Shown: one piece after another, positions 31,471-39,998 of the stretch | How positions within the stretch are numbered: position 1 is the stretch's first letter | How the letters are laid out: each line of letters begins with the position of its first letter | Assembly (NCBI GenBank): GCA_002728675.1 | Contig: PBVL01000029.1 | Location: forward strand, 10,446 to 54,480 | Direction: 5' to 3' | Length of the DNA: 44,035 bases | Origin: Gammaproteobacteria bacterium | GTDB taxonomy: Bacteria > Pseudomonadota > Gammaproteobacteria > Pseudomonadales > Azotimanducaceae | Position numbers and translations under genes: made by a program | Notes under the pieces: model-generated | Seen by the model: the letters and a program-made list of their open reading frames with translations, nothing else | What the model was told of the DNA's origin: nothing | Databases searched by the model: none

Positions 31471-33396
31471 ATGGCCCAGAAGCCCGTCCTCGCAGTCGCC
31501 GACCTCACCGTGCAGTTTGGTGAAGACGTCGTGCTGAGCGGCGTCGACTTCAGCATTGGTGCCGGCGAACGCGTTTGCATCACCGGCCGCAACGGCAGCG
31601 GCAAGAGTACGCTGCTGCGGGTGCTGGCGGGCGCGATCGAGCCGGATCAGGGCACGGTCTGGCGCGGCGAAACGGTACGGATTGCCAGTCTGGAACAGAC
31701 ACTCCCTGCCGGAACCGACGTCAGCGTCTACGATGCCGTCGCGGCGGGGGTTGCCGACCGCGGCGCTCAACTGTCCGAGTACCGCCGGCTTGCCGAGCAA
31801 CTGGACGAACTGGGTGCCGCCGACCGAATGGCGGAACTGCAGCAGGAGATCGAAAGGACCGACGGCTGGGCGCTCGACTACGAAATCCAGTCAGTGATCT
31901 CGCGCCTCAGCCTCCCGGCAGACGCGAAACTAGCCGAATTGTCAGGTGGGTGGCGCAAGCGCATCGCAATAGCCCGCTCGCTCGTGGTTCGCCCGAACGT
32001 CTGGTTACTCGACGAGCCAACCAACCATCTCGACATCCCCACGGTCCAGTGGCTCGAACGTGAACTGCTCGAATTCGAGGGCACGCTCGTCTTCATCACG
32101 CACGACAGGGAACTCATGCGCTCGGTCGGCAACGTTTTCGTCGACATCGGGCTAGGACACCTGCGCCGCTACGCCTGCGGTTATTCCACGTTCGTTGAAC
32201 GCCGTAACCACGACGATGAAGTGCTCGCCGCTCAGGAACGCCGCCTCGATGCCCGGCTCGCCGAGGAGGAAGCGTGGCTGCGCAGCGGCGTCAAGGCGCG
32301 CCGGACCCGCAACGAGGGGCGGGTACGCATGCTGGACACCTTGCGTGCGCGTCGTGCGGAACGACGCCAGCGAGGTGTACTGCAACTCGAAATGGACGCG
32401 GGGGCGCGCTCAGGGACAGTCGTCAAGGAGTTCGAGGGTGTGAGCAAGGCCATGGGTGACCACAGGGTCATCCGAAATCTCGATCTCACGATCCGGCGCG
32501 GCGACAGGATTGGTCTGGTTGGGGCGAACGGTGCCGGAAAGTCGACGTTGATTCGCCTGCTGCTCGGCGAACTGACTCCCGATGCAGGGCAGGTCAGGTC
32601 AGGCACCCGACTCGAACATGCCTACTACGATCAGCAACGCTCCAGCCTTGACCCGGAGAAGAGCGTCGCGGACACCATTGCGGACGGCCGCGAATACGTC
32701 ACCATCAACAATCGCGATATCCATGCCGTCACCTACCTCCGGAGCTTCATGTTCACGGGCGACCAGGCGCGGGCCCCGGTCCGGGTCCTGTCCGGCGGCG
32801 AGCAGAACCGTTTGCTGCTCGCACGGCTCTTTTCGTTGCCGGCCAATCTGCTGGTGCTCGACGAGCCGACGAACGATCTGGATGTCGACAGTCTGGAACT
32901 CCTCGAACAACTGCTCCTCGAGTATTCCGGCACCGTGCTGCTGGTCACCCACGACCGGGCCTTCCTGGACAACGTCGTGGATTCGATCCTGGTACTGGAC
33001 GGCGTCGGAGGCGTTGTCCAGCACGTGGGAGGCTACACCGACTGGCTGCGGTCCGGAGGGACGTTCCCCGCAGACAGTATGCCGGGGTTCCAGGTGACCG
33101 GCGCGGTGCGGTCCGCCGCCGAAGCGCCGGACAAGGCCAGCGCACCGCGGCAGGATCGCGCGGCACGCAAAGTCGCGAGGGCCGCCGCCCGGGAACTCGA
33201 ACGGCTCCCCGGCCGGATCGAAGCGATCGAAGAGCGGATCGCTGCGCTCGAGGAGCAGATGGGCGAGCCCGGCTTCTATCAACAGCCGCACACCGAACAG
33301 CAGAAGGTCTTCTCCGCGAAGGAGGCTCTCGAGTCCGAGTTGCAGGTGCTGTACGAACGCTGGGAAACGCTCGAAGCCGAAGCCGAAGCAGAGTGA
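31471..33396 (+). CDS. uup: ABC-F family ATPase Uup
   Basis: The 641-residue soluble protein has two ABC ATPase domains and no membrane segments. Domain 1 has Walker A GRNGSGKST (about 39-47), signature LSGGW and Walker B VWLLDEPTNHLD. The interdomain linker is basic and helical (ERRLDARLAEEEAWLRSGVKARRTRNEGRVRML), as in Uup. Domain 2 has GANGAGKST, LSGGE and LVLDEPTNDLD. The final 70 residues form a coiled coil (ELERLPGRIEAIEERIAALEEQM to LYERWETLEAEAEAE), the DNA-binding C-terminal domain of Uup. ABC-F proteins act on ribosomes or nucleic-acid structures; Uup is linked to suppression of transposon excision and to replication intermediates. It stands alone with its own candidate promoter. 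Confidence 0.92.
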   Translation: MAQKPVLAVADLTVQFGEDVVLSGVDFSIGAGERVCITGRNGSGKSTLLRVLAGAIEPDQGTVWRGETVRIASLEQTLPAGTDVSVYDAVAAGVADRGAQLSEYRRLAEQLDELGAADRMAELQQEIERTDGWALDYEIQSVISRLSLPADAKLAELSGGWRKRIAIARSLVVRPNVWLLDEPTNHLDIPTVQWLERELLEFEGTLVFITHDRELMRSVGNVFVDIGLGHLRRYACGYSTFVERRNHDDEVLAAQERRLDARLAEEEAWLRSGVKARRTRNEGRVRMLDTLRARRAERRQRGVLQLEMDAGARSGTVVKEFEGVSKAMGDHRVIRNLDLTIRRGDRIGLVGANGAGKSTLIRLLLGELTPDAGQVRSGTRLEHAYYDQQRSSLDPEKSVADTIADGREYVTINNRDIHAVTYLRSFMFTGDQARAPVRVLSGGEQNRLLLARLFSLPANLLVLDEPTNDLDVDSLELLEQLLLEYSGTVLLVTHDRAFLDNVVDSILVLDGVGGVVQHVGGYTDWLRSGGTFPADSMPGFQVTGAVRSAAEAPDKASAPRQDRAARKVARAAARELERLPGRIEAIEERIAALEEQMGEPGFYQQPHTEQQKVFSAKEALESELQVLYERWETLEAEAEAE

Positions 33397-33481
33397 GGCG
33401 CTCGCCCGCCCGGTCACCTCCGGGGCGCGACGGCCGGCTTCCCGACAGTTAACATTCACGGTAGCCGAGCGGAGACACACC

Positions 33482-34693
33482 ATGGATTTCAGCGACTCAC
33501 CTGCCGAAGCAGACTTCCGCGCCAAAGCGCGTGCATGGCTTGCCGAGAACGCGCCCGCGTTCGAATATCACGCCGGGCCGGACGACAGCGAAGCGGACAT
33601 GCTGACCGCGGCAAAGCGCTGGCAGTTCGCCAAATACGAAGCGGGCTGGGCCTGCCTCACGTGGCCGAAAGAATACGGCGGCCAGGGCCTCAGTTCTGTC
33701 GAGGCATCGATCTTCGCATCGGAAGAATCCGGGTGGTCCGTGACCAGCAGCCCGTTTGGAATCGGGCAGGGCATGGCCGCACCGACGATGATGGCGTACG
33801 CCAACGACGAGCAGAAGGCGCGTTTTCTGCCGAAGCTCGCGAGCGGTGAGGAAATCTGGTGTCAGCTCTTCAGTGAGCCCGCCGGCGGCTCCGATCTCGC
33901 GGCACTCCGCACCCGTGCGATCAGGGACGGGGACGACTGGGTCATCAACGGCCAGAAAATCTGGACCAGTGGTGCCCACTACAGCGATTTTGCGATCCTC
34001 GTGACACGCAGCGACCCGGACGTGCCGAAACACCAGGGTCTCACGTACTTCTTCCTCGACATGAAGTCGCCGGGCATCGAGGTCAAGCCGATCAAGCAGA
34101 TCAGCGGCGAATCCCACTTCAACGAGGTGTACTTCACCGACGTGCGCATTCCCGACGCGCAGCGACTTGGTGCGCCCGGAGAGGGCTGGAAAGTCTCCAT
34201 CACGACGCTCATGAACGAACGCGCTTCGATTGGCGGTGGCGGCGGACTGGGCTTCGAAAGCGCGTTCGAGCTTGCATACAACACCGAACTTGCTACCGGT
34301 CCCGCGATTGACGACCGGGCGGTTCGCGCACAACTGGCGACCTGGTACTGCCGGGAAGCCGGCCTCGAGTACACGAACGCGCGCACACAGTCCGCGCTGT
34401 CCCGTGGTGAAACGCCAGGCCCGGAGAACTCCATCGGCAAACTTGTCGGCGCCAAACAATCGCAGGACATTGCGTCGTTCTGCATCGACCTGCTCGACAT
34501 GGCGGGCGTTGCGAACTCGGACGCGAACGCGTTCCTCGATGCTTACATGTCCATCCCGGGCCTCCGCATTGCGGGCGGCACGGACGAGATCATGCTGAAC
34601 ATCATCGCTGAACGCGTGCTGGGACTCCCGCAGGACATCCGCCCGGACAAGGGCGTCCCGTTCACGGACATTCCGACCGGCGCCAACAACTGA
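33482..34693 (+). CDS. Acyl-CoA dehydrogenase family protein
   Basis: The 403-residue FAD enzyme starts MDFSDSPAEADFRAKARAWLAENAP, with GGAGA nine bases before the ATG. It has WPKEYGGQGLSSVEASIFASEES, WCQLFSEPAGGSDLAALRTRA, WVINGQKIWTSGAHYSDFAILVTRSD and C-terminal GLRIAGGTDEIMLNIIAERVLGLPQD. The fold and length match medium-chain-type acyl-CoA dehydrogenases. It is a paralog of 19415-20617 but on the opposite strand. It oxidises an acyl-CoA with ETF as acceptor; specificity unknown. It converges on the second D-aminoacylase-like gene with a 27-base gap. Confidence 0.9.
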   Translation: MDFSDSPAEADFRAKARAWLAENAPAFEYHAGPDDSEADMLTAAKRWQFAKYEAGWACLTWPKEYGGQGLSSVEASIFASEESGWSVTSSPFGIGQGMAAPTMMAYANDEQKARFLPKLASGEEIWCQLFSEPAGGSDLAALRTRAIRDGDDWVINGQKIWTSGAHYSDFAILVTRSDPDVPKHQGLTYFFLDMKSPGIEVKPIKQISGESHFNEVYFTDVRIPDAQRLGAPGEGWKVSITTLMNERASIGGGGGLGFESAFELAYNTELATGPAIDDRAVRAQLATWYCREAGLEYTNARTQSALSRGETPGPENSIGKLVGAKQSQDIASFCIDLLDMAGVANSDANAFLDAYMSIPGLRIAGGTDEIMLNIIAERVLGLPQDIRPDKGVPFTDIPTGANN

Positions 34694-34720
34694 ACCGCAC
34701 GGTCAGAGGCGGAAAGACCC

Positions 34721-36427
34721 TCAGCGCGAGGCGGCGAGCGGGCCGCGCAGAAGCTGCCCCGGTAGTGCGCCGGTGTGCTCGTTGCCGCGCATCAGCACGC
34801 CACCGTTGACGACAGTTGCGAGAATTCCGCGTGACTTCTGCATCAGCCGGCGCGCGCCCGCCGGGAGGTCGTGCACGATCTCCGGCATCAGCGGCTCGAT
34901 GGTCGCCGGGTCGAAGATCGTGAGATCGGCGGCGAAGCCCTCCCTGATCTGGCCCCGTCCGCTGAGTCCCCAGTAGGTCGCGGGAATGAGCGTGACCTGA
35001 CGCACGGCTTCTTCGACTGTGAGCGCCTGCCGGTCGCGTACCCAATGCGCGAACAGGTGGGTCTGGAGCGACGAGTCCATGATTTGGGACACGTGCGCGC
35101 CAGAATCCGAAAACGTCACGACCGAGCGCGGATGTTTCATCATTTCGAGGACGTGATCGTCGTCTTCGTTGGCAATGGGCTGCATGAAGAACATGTTGAA
35201 GTCCGTCTCCATCGCCATGTCGAGCAGGACTTCGACGGGATGGATGCCGCGCTCCGCGGCAATGCTGGCGACCGAGCGATGCGGGCCGGCAATGGTCTCC
35301 AGCGGGAAGAGCCAATCGTAGTCGGGTGCGCGCGCCTCGGTGCCGATCCGGCGCGGTCCGTCGTACGGGCGGCTCGCGATCTCAACGAGCCGGGCGCGGG
35401 TCGACGGGTCGCTGTACGCGGCGCGCTGGGCGTCGAGCGGCTTCTCCCTGATCTCGCTCCACAGCTCCCAGGTGTCGAATGGCATGGTCGAGCGGAAGGA
35501 CAACAGCACGTTCAGTGCACGGGAGTGCACCTGGGCGAACATCCGACCGCCTGCCTCGGCGACCTCGTCGAGGAGGTCGAAGTACTGGCGCCAGTAGTCC
35601 GGCGCGCGGCGGGTGCCGAACATGCCCCAGGTCACGGGCCGGCCTGTATCGACTGCCAGCGCCTTGAGTCTGTCGAAGTAGTCGCGGATCCGGTCCGGGT
35701 CGCGTCCGACCTGTTCACCGGCGATCTCGAAGACCCCGGCGTTCAGGTCTCCCATCACCCCGACCAGATGCCGGACCTCGTCCCAGCTTGCCAGGCGGCT
35801 TGCGACCGGCCGGCGGTCAGCCGTTTCGTGGTTCGGCGTGCGGGATGTCGAAAAGCCGATCGCCCCTGCACGAATGGCGTTCGCAACCTCGCGGCCCATC
35901 GCCTCGAGATCGTCTGGCGTCGCTTCCTCCTCGAAGGCCCGCTCGCCCATGACGTACGTGCGCAACGCGGAGTGCCCGACGTAGCCGGCGTAGTTGATGC
36001 CCTTGGGCAGTCCTTCGACGGTGTCCAGGTAATCGGCGTAGGTCTCCCAGGTCCAGTTGATCCCGGCTTCCATCGCGACCGGGGAGATGTCCTCGGCGCG
36101 CTCGAGGTTGCGCATGACCATGCCTTTGTCCGGCTCCGCGCACGGTGCGAGGGAGAAGCCGCAATTGCCCATCACGACGCTTGTCACCCCGTGCCAGCAG
36201 GAACAACTGCCCAGAGGGTCCCAGGCAACCTGTGCGTCCATGTGCGTATGGCCGTCGATGAAGCCCGGCGCAACGATGTGGCCCTCGGCGTCGATGGTCG
36301 AAGCCGCCGCTTCGCGAATCCTTCCGATGTTTGCGATACGTCCGTCAATGATGCCGACGTCGGCCCGGAATCCGGGCATGCCGGATCCGTCAACAATCGT
36401 TCCGTTCTTTACGACGAGGTCGTACAT
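34721..36427 (-). CDS. N-acyl-D-amino-acid deacylase family amidohydrolase (second copy)
   Basis: I prefer ATG 36427 (MYDLVVKNGTIVDGSGMPGFRADVGIIDGR), preceded by GTGAG at seven bases, over the GTG at 36439. The result is 568 residues. GFIDGHTHMDAQ (about 56-66) gives the first metal His pair, MGNCGFSLAPC (86-96) the zinc Cys, and VVTFSDSGAHVSQIMDSS the catalytic Asp region. The protein is about 75 residues longer than the copy at 4314-5801 and diverged from it, so different N-acyl substrates are likely. It follows the alpha/beta hydrolase gene on the minus strand with a 57-base gap and may share its transcript. Confidence 0.87.
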   Translation of the reverse strand: MYDLVVKNGTIVDGSGMPGFRADVGIIDGRIANIGRIREAAASTIDAEGHIVAPGFIDGHTHMDAQVAWDPLGSCSCWHGVTSVVMGNCGFSLAPCAEPDKGMVMRNLERAEDISPVAMEAGINWTWETYADYLDTVEGLPKGINYAGYVGHSALRTYVMGERAFEEEATPDDLEAMGREVANAIRAGAIGFSTSRTPNHETADRRPVASRLASWDEVRHLVGVMGDLNAGVFEIAGEQVGRDPDRIRDYFDRLKALAVDTGRPVTWGMFGTRRAPDYWRQYFDLLDEVAEAGGRMFAQVHSRALNVLLSFRSTMPFDTWELWSEIREKPLDAQRAAYSDPSTRARLVEIASRPYDGPRRIGTEARAPDYDWLFPLETIAGPHRSVASIAAERGIHPVEVLLDMAMETDFNMFFMQPIANEDDDHVLEMMKHPRSVVTFSDSGAHVSQIMDSSLQTHLFAHWVRDRQALTVEEAVRQVTLIPATYWGLSGRGQIREGFAADLTIFDPATIEPLMPEIVHDLPAGARRLMQKSRGILATVVNGGVLMRGNEHTGALPGQLLRGPLAASR

Positions 36428-36484
36428 GAGTGTGCTCACCGCTGGTCAGTTCGGTGGCCATCATACCGCCGGCGCCCCGGTCCG

Positions 36485-37159
36485 TCAGATGCCCTTCGCG
36501 TCCAGCCACTCCGCGGCGACGCGTGCCGCCTCGACGTAAATGTCCTCGGCGTCCTTGCGCGTGCGCTTCAGGATTTTGAAGCTGTGGTCGCCGGTAAAGA
36601 GCCTGTGCACCGTCGCCTCGCCGACGTTTTCGAGGGCCGCGGCCAGTTGGTCTTCCTCGGCCATATTGTCACGCGTTCCGGAGAGAAACAGCATGGGCTG
36701 CGTGACGTCGGGCAGGTGCGCAGCACGCTTGATCGACGGTTTGCCGGGCATATGCAGCGGGAACGAGAAGAACACGAGACCGGCAACGTCGGAGAGCGAC
36801 GGTTCGAGCACCGCGTGAGAGGCCATCCTTCCTCCGAACGAGTGGCCCCCAAGCAGCAGCGGCTTGCCCCTGGCGCGGGTCCGGCCGGCTTCCGCAACGG
36901 CGGCATAGACCGCGCTGCATACCTCGACACGATCCGTTCGGTTCTTGCCGAGTTCCATGTAGGGGAAATGGAAGCGCAGCACCGCGACGCCGCGCTCGTT
37001 GAGTGCGGCCGTGATCGAGGCCATGTGGCCATGGTTCATACCAGCGCCGGCGCCGTGACCGAGCACGATCAGCGCGCGGGACTCGGCAGGTGCATCGAAG
37101 ACGGCGGATACCAACTCGACGTCGCCGACATCCACCGGAATGGACAGAGCTTCACTCAT
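36485..37159 (-). CDS. Alpha/beta hydrolase, KANL3/Tex30-like family
   Basis: The 224-residue cytoplasmic protein has IVLGHGAGAGMNHGHM (oxyanion region, about 31-46) and VLRFHFPYMELGKNRTDR. LLLGGHSFGGRMASH carries the nucleophile Ser at about 107, LFLSGTRDNMA the acid region, and FTGDHSFKILKRTRKDAEDIY the catalytic His. GHGAGAGMNH, HFPYM and GDHSFK are signatures of the Tex30/KANL3-like dienelactone-hydrolase branch. The substrate is unknown; esterase or thioesterase activity is possible. It lies directly downstream of the broken anti-sigma gene, 28 bases after its stop. Confidence 0.85.
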   Translation of the reverse strand: MSEALSIPVDVGDVELVSAVFDAPAESRALIVLGHGAGAGMNHGHMASITAALNERGVAVLRFHFPYMELGKNRTDRVEVCSAVYAAVAEAGRTRARGKPLLLGGHSFGGRMASHAVLEPSLSDVAGLVFFSFPLHMPGKPSIKRAAHLPDVTQPMLFLSGTRDNMAEEDQLAAALENVGEATVHRLFTGDHSFKILKRTRKDAEDIYVEAARVAAEWLDAKGI

Positions 37160-37187
37160 TGGGGGTATCCCCTGAGAGTCATACGCC

Positions 37188-37833
37188 TCAGAATACTATC
37201 CGTGCCCGGAAGTCCGCAGCAATTGCGTGCATCGTCCCCGCGTGCGCCCGGGCATCGGTGATGACGGCGACCTGTCCATGGCCGTGCTGCGTCAGCACAC
37301 CGTGCCAGCGTCCGCTCGCGAAGCGGGAGGCAGGGCCTGTCGCGTCGGGCAGGAGCATCACCGTGTACTGGCCTTCCGCGGTCTCGATCCCGAAATGGGC
37401 GGCCAGCTGGCCGTCGATCACGCAGTTCGAGGCGTAGACCACCCGCGGCAGTGCCGCGTCGGCGTGCAACAGACGGGCGCCGGACTGGGCCACCGTGTAC
37501 GCCAGCTGGCTGTCGTCGATGGTACCGGACTTGCCGTGCACCTGGTGTACTTCGTTTTCGATATGGTCGACCAGCGTTTCGGCAAAGGCGGGCTCGCGTA
37601 CGACTACGGCGATCGTCAGAACCGTGACCGCTCGTACGGAGCATGATGCGAGCCGCCAGTCCTTCCGGCACCGGGACGTCAAGCGCGCGTTCGATTTCGG
37701 CATCGAGGGCCGCAAGCTCACCCGCGAATCGACGGCAGGCGTCACACGCGGCGGCGTGTTCGGCAAGTGCCGGTTCGGTTCGCGCGAGGCGAGGATCGGC
37801 CAACGCCTCACGGCGGAAATCCAGGCAGTTCAC
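37188..37833 (-). pseudogene. DUF3379-type anti-sigma factor disrupted by a frameshift/deletion
   Basis: The N-terminal part, from ATG 37833, reads MNCLDFRREALADPRLARTEPALAEHAAACDACRRFAGELAALDAEIERALDVPVPEGLAARIMLRT. It holds a zinc-finger-like anti-sigma motif (HAAACDAC) and the V-PEGLA-RI--R block of DUF3379 proteins. Past this point the frame runs into Arg-rich nonsense. A second frame supplies the rest: VTVLTIAVVVREPAFAETLVDHIENEVHQVHG through FGIETAEGQYTVMLLPDATG to FRARIVF at 37188. The break is near 37630-37660, at the membrane helix, which is also shorter than normal. An intact protein would sit in the inner membrane and hold the sigma factor. The start overlaps the sigma stop by four bases (ATGA). 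Confidence 0.7.
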
Positions 37834-38336
37834 GAGACATCCTTCTGGTCCGCGGTCAACGTGGCGCGGAGCTTCTGGCGTGCCCTGTGCAGCCGTGTCG
37901 CGACGGTGTTGCGCGGCAGCTCGAAGACCGCCGCAATGTCGTCCAGGCTGAACCCCTGCAGCACCCGCAGCACGAGAGGCTCACGGTACTTGGGCGGCAA
38001 CTGGCGCATGGCATGCCGCAGGGCGAGCGTCTCTGGGCGGGGGTCGAAGTCGACGGCCTCAGAGGGAATCGCATCAAGCTCGGCTTCCGCCATCGAGAGT
38101 CGCCTGCGCTCGTACCTGCGGGCGTTCTCGCGCCGCAGGATCGTCGTCAGCCAACTCCTGGCGGAGCCCTCGTCCTGCAGCGCATCGAGGAATCGCCATG
38201 CCCGCAGGAAGGTCTCCTGCACGAGGTCTTCCGCGGCACTTCGATCACTCGTGAACCAGTAGGCGTAGCGGTACAGCCAACTGCTGTAGGCGTTGACCAG
38301 TTGTTCGAATCGAGCGTCTTTCTGCATGGTCTGCAT
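37830..38336 (-). CDS. ECF-type RNA polymerase sigma factor (RpoE-like)
   Basis: The 168-residue protein has sigma region 2 (FEQLVNAYSSWLYRYAYWFTSDRSAAEDLVQETFLRAWRFLDAL). This includes the DLVQETFLRAW core that melts the -10 element. Region 4 follows (LPPKYREPLVLRVLQGFSLDDIAAVFELPRNTVATRLHRARQKLRATL), a helix-turn-helix that reads the -35. There is no region 3 and no extra domain. The start is ATG 38336 or the ATG nine bases later; neither has a clear Shine-Dalgarno. It is coupled to the broken DUF3379 anti-sigma gene, so its activity may be unrestrained. A candidate autoregulatory promoter lies directly upstream. Confidence 0.9.
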   Translation of the reverse strand: MQTMQKDARFEQLVNAYSSWLYRYAYWFTSDRSAAEDLVQETFLRAWRFLDALQDEGSARSWLTTILRRENARRYERRRLSMAEAELDAIPSEAVDFDPRPETLALRHAMRQLPPKYREPLVLRVLQGFSLDDIAAVFELPRNTVATRLHRARQKLRATLTADQKDVS

Positions 38337-38364
38337 AGACCGGCGCCGCGTGACGGATGTTTCA
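38336..38364 (-). promoter_or_regulatory. Candidate ECF-type promoter upstream of the sigma gene
   Basis: On the minus strand TGAAAC (38364-38359) is followed after 18 bases by GTCTA (38340-38336), resembling the AAC-rich -35 and GTCTA/TCTGA -10 of RpoE-type sigma factors. The -35 overlaps the stop codon of the upstream unknown gene. The -10 abuts the first ATG, so the transcript would start near the second ATG (38327). This hints at a leaderless message or at the second ATG being the real start. No experimental support is available here. Confidence 0.35.
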
Positions 38365-38811
38365 CGGTGACGCGCACGGCATTTGCAGGCGGCGGTGCCA
38401 GCCGGTGGCGCCGGGCTCCGTCAGGTCAACGCGCCAGATTGGCCGACGTGTGTGTGCCTTCTCCGTGGCTACAACGCGCAGGTCCGGCAGGGACAGACCA
38501 AGAACCGCGCTGACGGCAGAGGCTGCAACGCCGAGCGCCTCGACCTCTGCAGCCTTGCGCGTCAGGTCGCAGTAGTCGCTGCGTATGTTGCGCAGGAAGA
38601 CGCGGGCGGGCTCGGTTGCAAGTTCCGATACGGTGTAAACCCGCTCCTGGAGGTGTTTGCCCGCCCAGTCGAGGAGGTTGAGCAGCGCGTGTTGACCGCA
38701 GCTGCATTCAGCGATGGCATCCGTGACGCCGTCATGGGCGTCGATCACGAAGACCAGCGGAAGCGTTTCGCCAACGCAGTTCCAGGCATGGCGTTGGTGC
38801 GTCTCAGCCAA
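38362..38811 (-). CDS. Hypothetical protein between FMN reductase and sigma factor genes
   Basis: The 149-residue protein is not recognised. It begins at a TTG that overlaps the FMN reductase 3' end by eight bases, which suggests coupling. The N-terminal half is compact, with LPLVFVIDAHDGVTDAIAECSCGQHALLNLLDWAGKHL, where a Cys-x-Cys-Gly-x-His cluster could bind metal. The middle is helical (YCDLTRKAAEVEALGVAASAVSAVLGLSL). The end has IWRVDLTEPGATGWHRRLQMP. No signal peptide or membrane span is seen. The coding assignment rests on gene order, absence of a competing ORF and the coupled start; it is less certain than its neighbours. Confidence 0.6.
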   Translation of the reverse strand: MAETHQRHAWNCVGETLPLVFVIDAHDGVTDAIAECSCGQHALLNLLDWAGKHLQERVYTVSELATEPARVFLRNIRSDYCDLTRKAAEVEALGVAASAVSAVLGLSLPDLRVVATEKAHTRRPIWRVDLTEPGATGWHRRLQMPCASP

Positions 38812-39373
38812 GGCGTTCGGCCATGTCGATCAATTCGCCTGCGATGCTCGCGGCCTGCACGGTCGCCCGCTCGTCAGTGAGCGCGCCGGCGTCGTCGAAC
38901 GCGCTGAAGGCACTCCTGACCGAAAACGCCTGCGGCAGGACAAGCGCACCGATACCGGACAGGAAAGTCCGCAGTTCGCGCGACGCACGCATCCCGCCAA
39001 GGGCCCCCGGACTGGTGCTGGTGATTACCGTCAGCTTGTTGCGGAAGGGGCCGAGATCGGGCGTTGCCTCGGCCGACCGTGTTGCCCAGTTGAGTGCATT
39101 GAGCAGAACGGGGGTCATGTAGCCGTTGTACTCAGGGCAGCCGATGATCAGTCCATCGTGTGCGGCGATCGCCCGGCGAAGTCGCTCAATACCGGCCGGC
39201 AGCCCGGATTCATCCTCCAGGTCACCGTCGTACAAGGGGGCGGCAACGTCCCGCAGTGAGATGCGGGTCACGTCACCACCGGCAGCCTCGACCGCATCAC
39301 AGAAGACGTCGAGGACGCGCTGATTGAAGGAGGCCGCGCGAACGCTGCCGCAGAAGGCGAGAAAACTGGCCAA
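38804..39373 (-). CDS. NADPH-dependent FMN reductase family protein
   Basis: The homologous region begins at TTG 39373 (LASFLAFCGSVRAASFNQRVLDVFCDAVEAAGGD) with GGGGA five bases upstream, giving 189 residues; the track's extension to 39529 lacks homology. GSVRAASFN is the FMN phosphate-binding loop, CPEYNGYMTPVLLNALNW the flavodoxin-like second loop, and STSPGALGGMRASRELRTFLSGIGALVLPQ the third. The enzyme would reduce FMN, quinones or similar substrates with NAD(P)H. It could supply reduced flavin to the LLM enzymes of this region, but that is only a possibility. It diverges from the DUF35 gene. Confidence 0.87.
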   Translation of the reverse strand: MASFLAFCGSVRAASFNQRVLDVFCDAVEAAGGDVTRISLRDVAAPLYDGDLEDESGLPAGIERLRRAIAAHDGLIIGCPEYNGYMTPVLLNALNWATRSAEATPDLGPFRNKLTVITSTSPGALGGMRASRELRTFLSGIGALVLPQAFSVRSAFSAFDDAGALTDERATVQAASIAGELIDMAERLG

Positions 39374-39417
39374 GTCCGTCCCCGGTTGCAGGCGATGCGG
39401 CAGCGTCGCACAGGTCC

Positions 39418-39464
39418 CGGGTACGGGCAAACGCTGGCGGTACCCGTGAGCCCTGCATGCAGGG
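39418..39464. repeat. Palindromes in the FMN reductase-DUF35 divergent gap
   Basis: Two symmetric elements lie in the 154-base divergent gap. CGGGTAC (39418-39424) is the exact reverse complement of GTACCCG (39440-39446). CCCTGCATGCAGGG (39451-39464) is a perfect 14-base palindrome. Their placement between divergent starts makes them candidate operator sites. No match to a named regulator is claimed. Confidence 0.4.
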
Positions 39465-39527
39465 TCAGGTTGCCGCGGCCGTACCGGAGGTTTACGCTTG
39501 CCGCGTTTGTCGATCAGGATTACGCCC

Positions 39528-39950
39528 ATGTCAGAGTCATCCGCGCCGTTGCCCGTAGTGGATTGGTTGAAACTCCCCGAGGGCGATGATCCCTACATGG
39601 AGGGGCACAAGTGCACCGAGTGCGGTGCGATCTTCCTGGGTGAGCGGGACAACTGCTCGAGCTGCGGCAGCCGCGGGATGATGGCAGCGACCAAACTCTC
39701 CAACACCGGAAAGCTCTATGCATACAGCATCGTGCACCGCAGTTTTCCCGGCATCGAGGTACCTTACGTGTCTGCAATCGTCGATCTGGACGGGGGCGGG
39801 ACAGTCAAGGGGAATCTGATCAACATCGATCCGGACCCCGAGAAGATTCAGTTTGATATGCCTGTCGAGGTCGTTTACAAAGATGCGCTGGGGCGCAAAG
39901 ACCGCGACGGTAACAGCTACATCAGCTATTTCTTTCAGCCCGCGGCGTAA
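39528..39950 (+). CDS. Zn-ribbon/OB-fold (DUF35) protein, thiolase partner
   Basis: The start is ATG 39528 (MSESSAPLPVVDWLKLPEGDDPYMEGHKCTECGAIFLGERDNCSSCGSRGM), giving 140 residues. The four Cys in two pairs (KCTEC and NCSSC) form the rubredoxin-like zinc ribbon. The rest (LSNTGKLYAYSIVHRSFPGIEVPYVSAIVDLDGGGTVKGNLINI) is the OB fold that contacts CoA. DUF35 proteins form complexes with thiolases or thiolase-like aldolases and ketosynthases, and channel acyl-CoA. The thiolase gene follows after 48 bases, which is the usual arrangement. Confidence 0.9.
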   Translation: MSESSAPLPVVDWLKLPEGDDPYMEGHKCTECGAIFLGERDNCSSCGSRGMMAATKLSNTGKLYAYSIVHRSFPGIEVPYVSAIVDLDGGGTVKGNLINIDPDPEKIQFDMPVEVVYKDALGRKDRDGNSYISYFFQPAA

Positions 39951-39998
39951 CAACCGCGACTCAGAGGCCGGCAGAGCCTGGAGCCAAAGGAGCAGACT

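Noticed and set aside
34871-37261. 796-residue plus-strand ORF, the longest in the track
   Set aside because: It lies antisense to the second D-aminoacylase-like gene and the Tex30-like hydrolase, both of which have complete family motifs. The ORF is a shadow produced by high GC.
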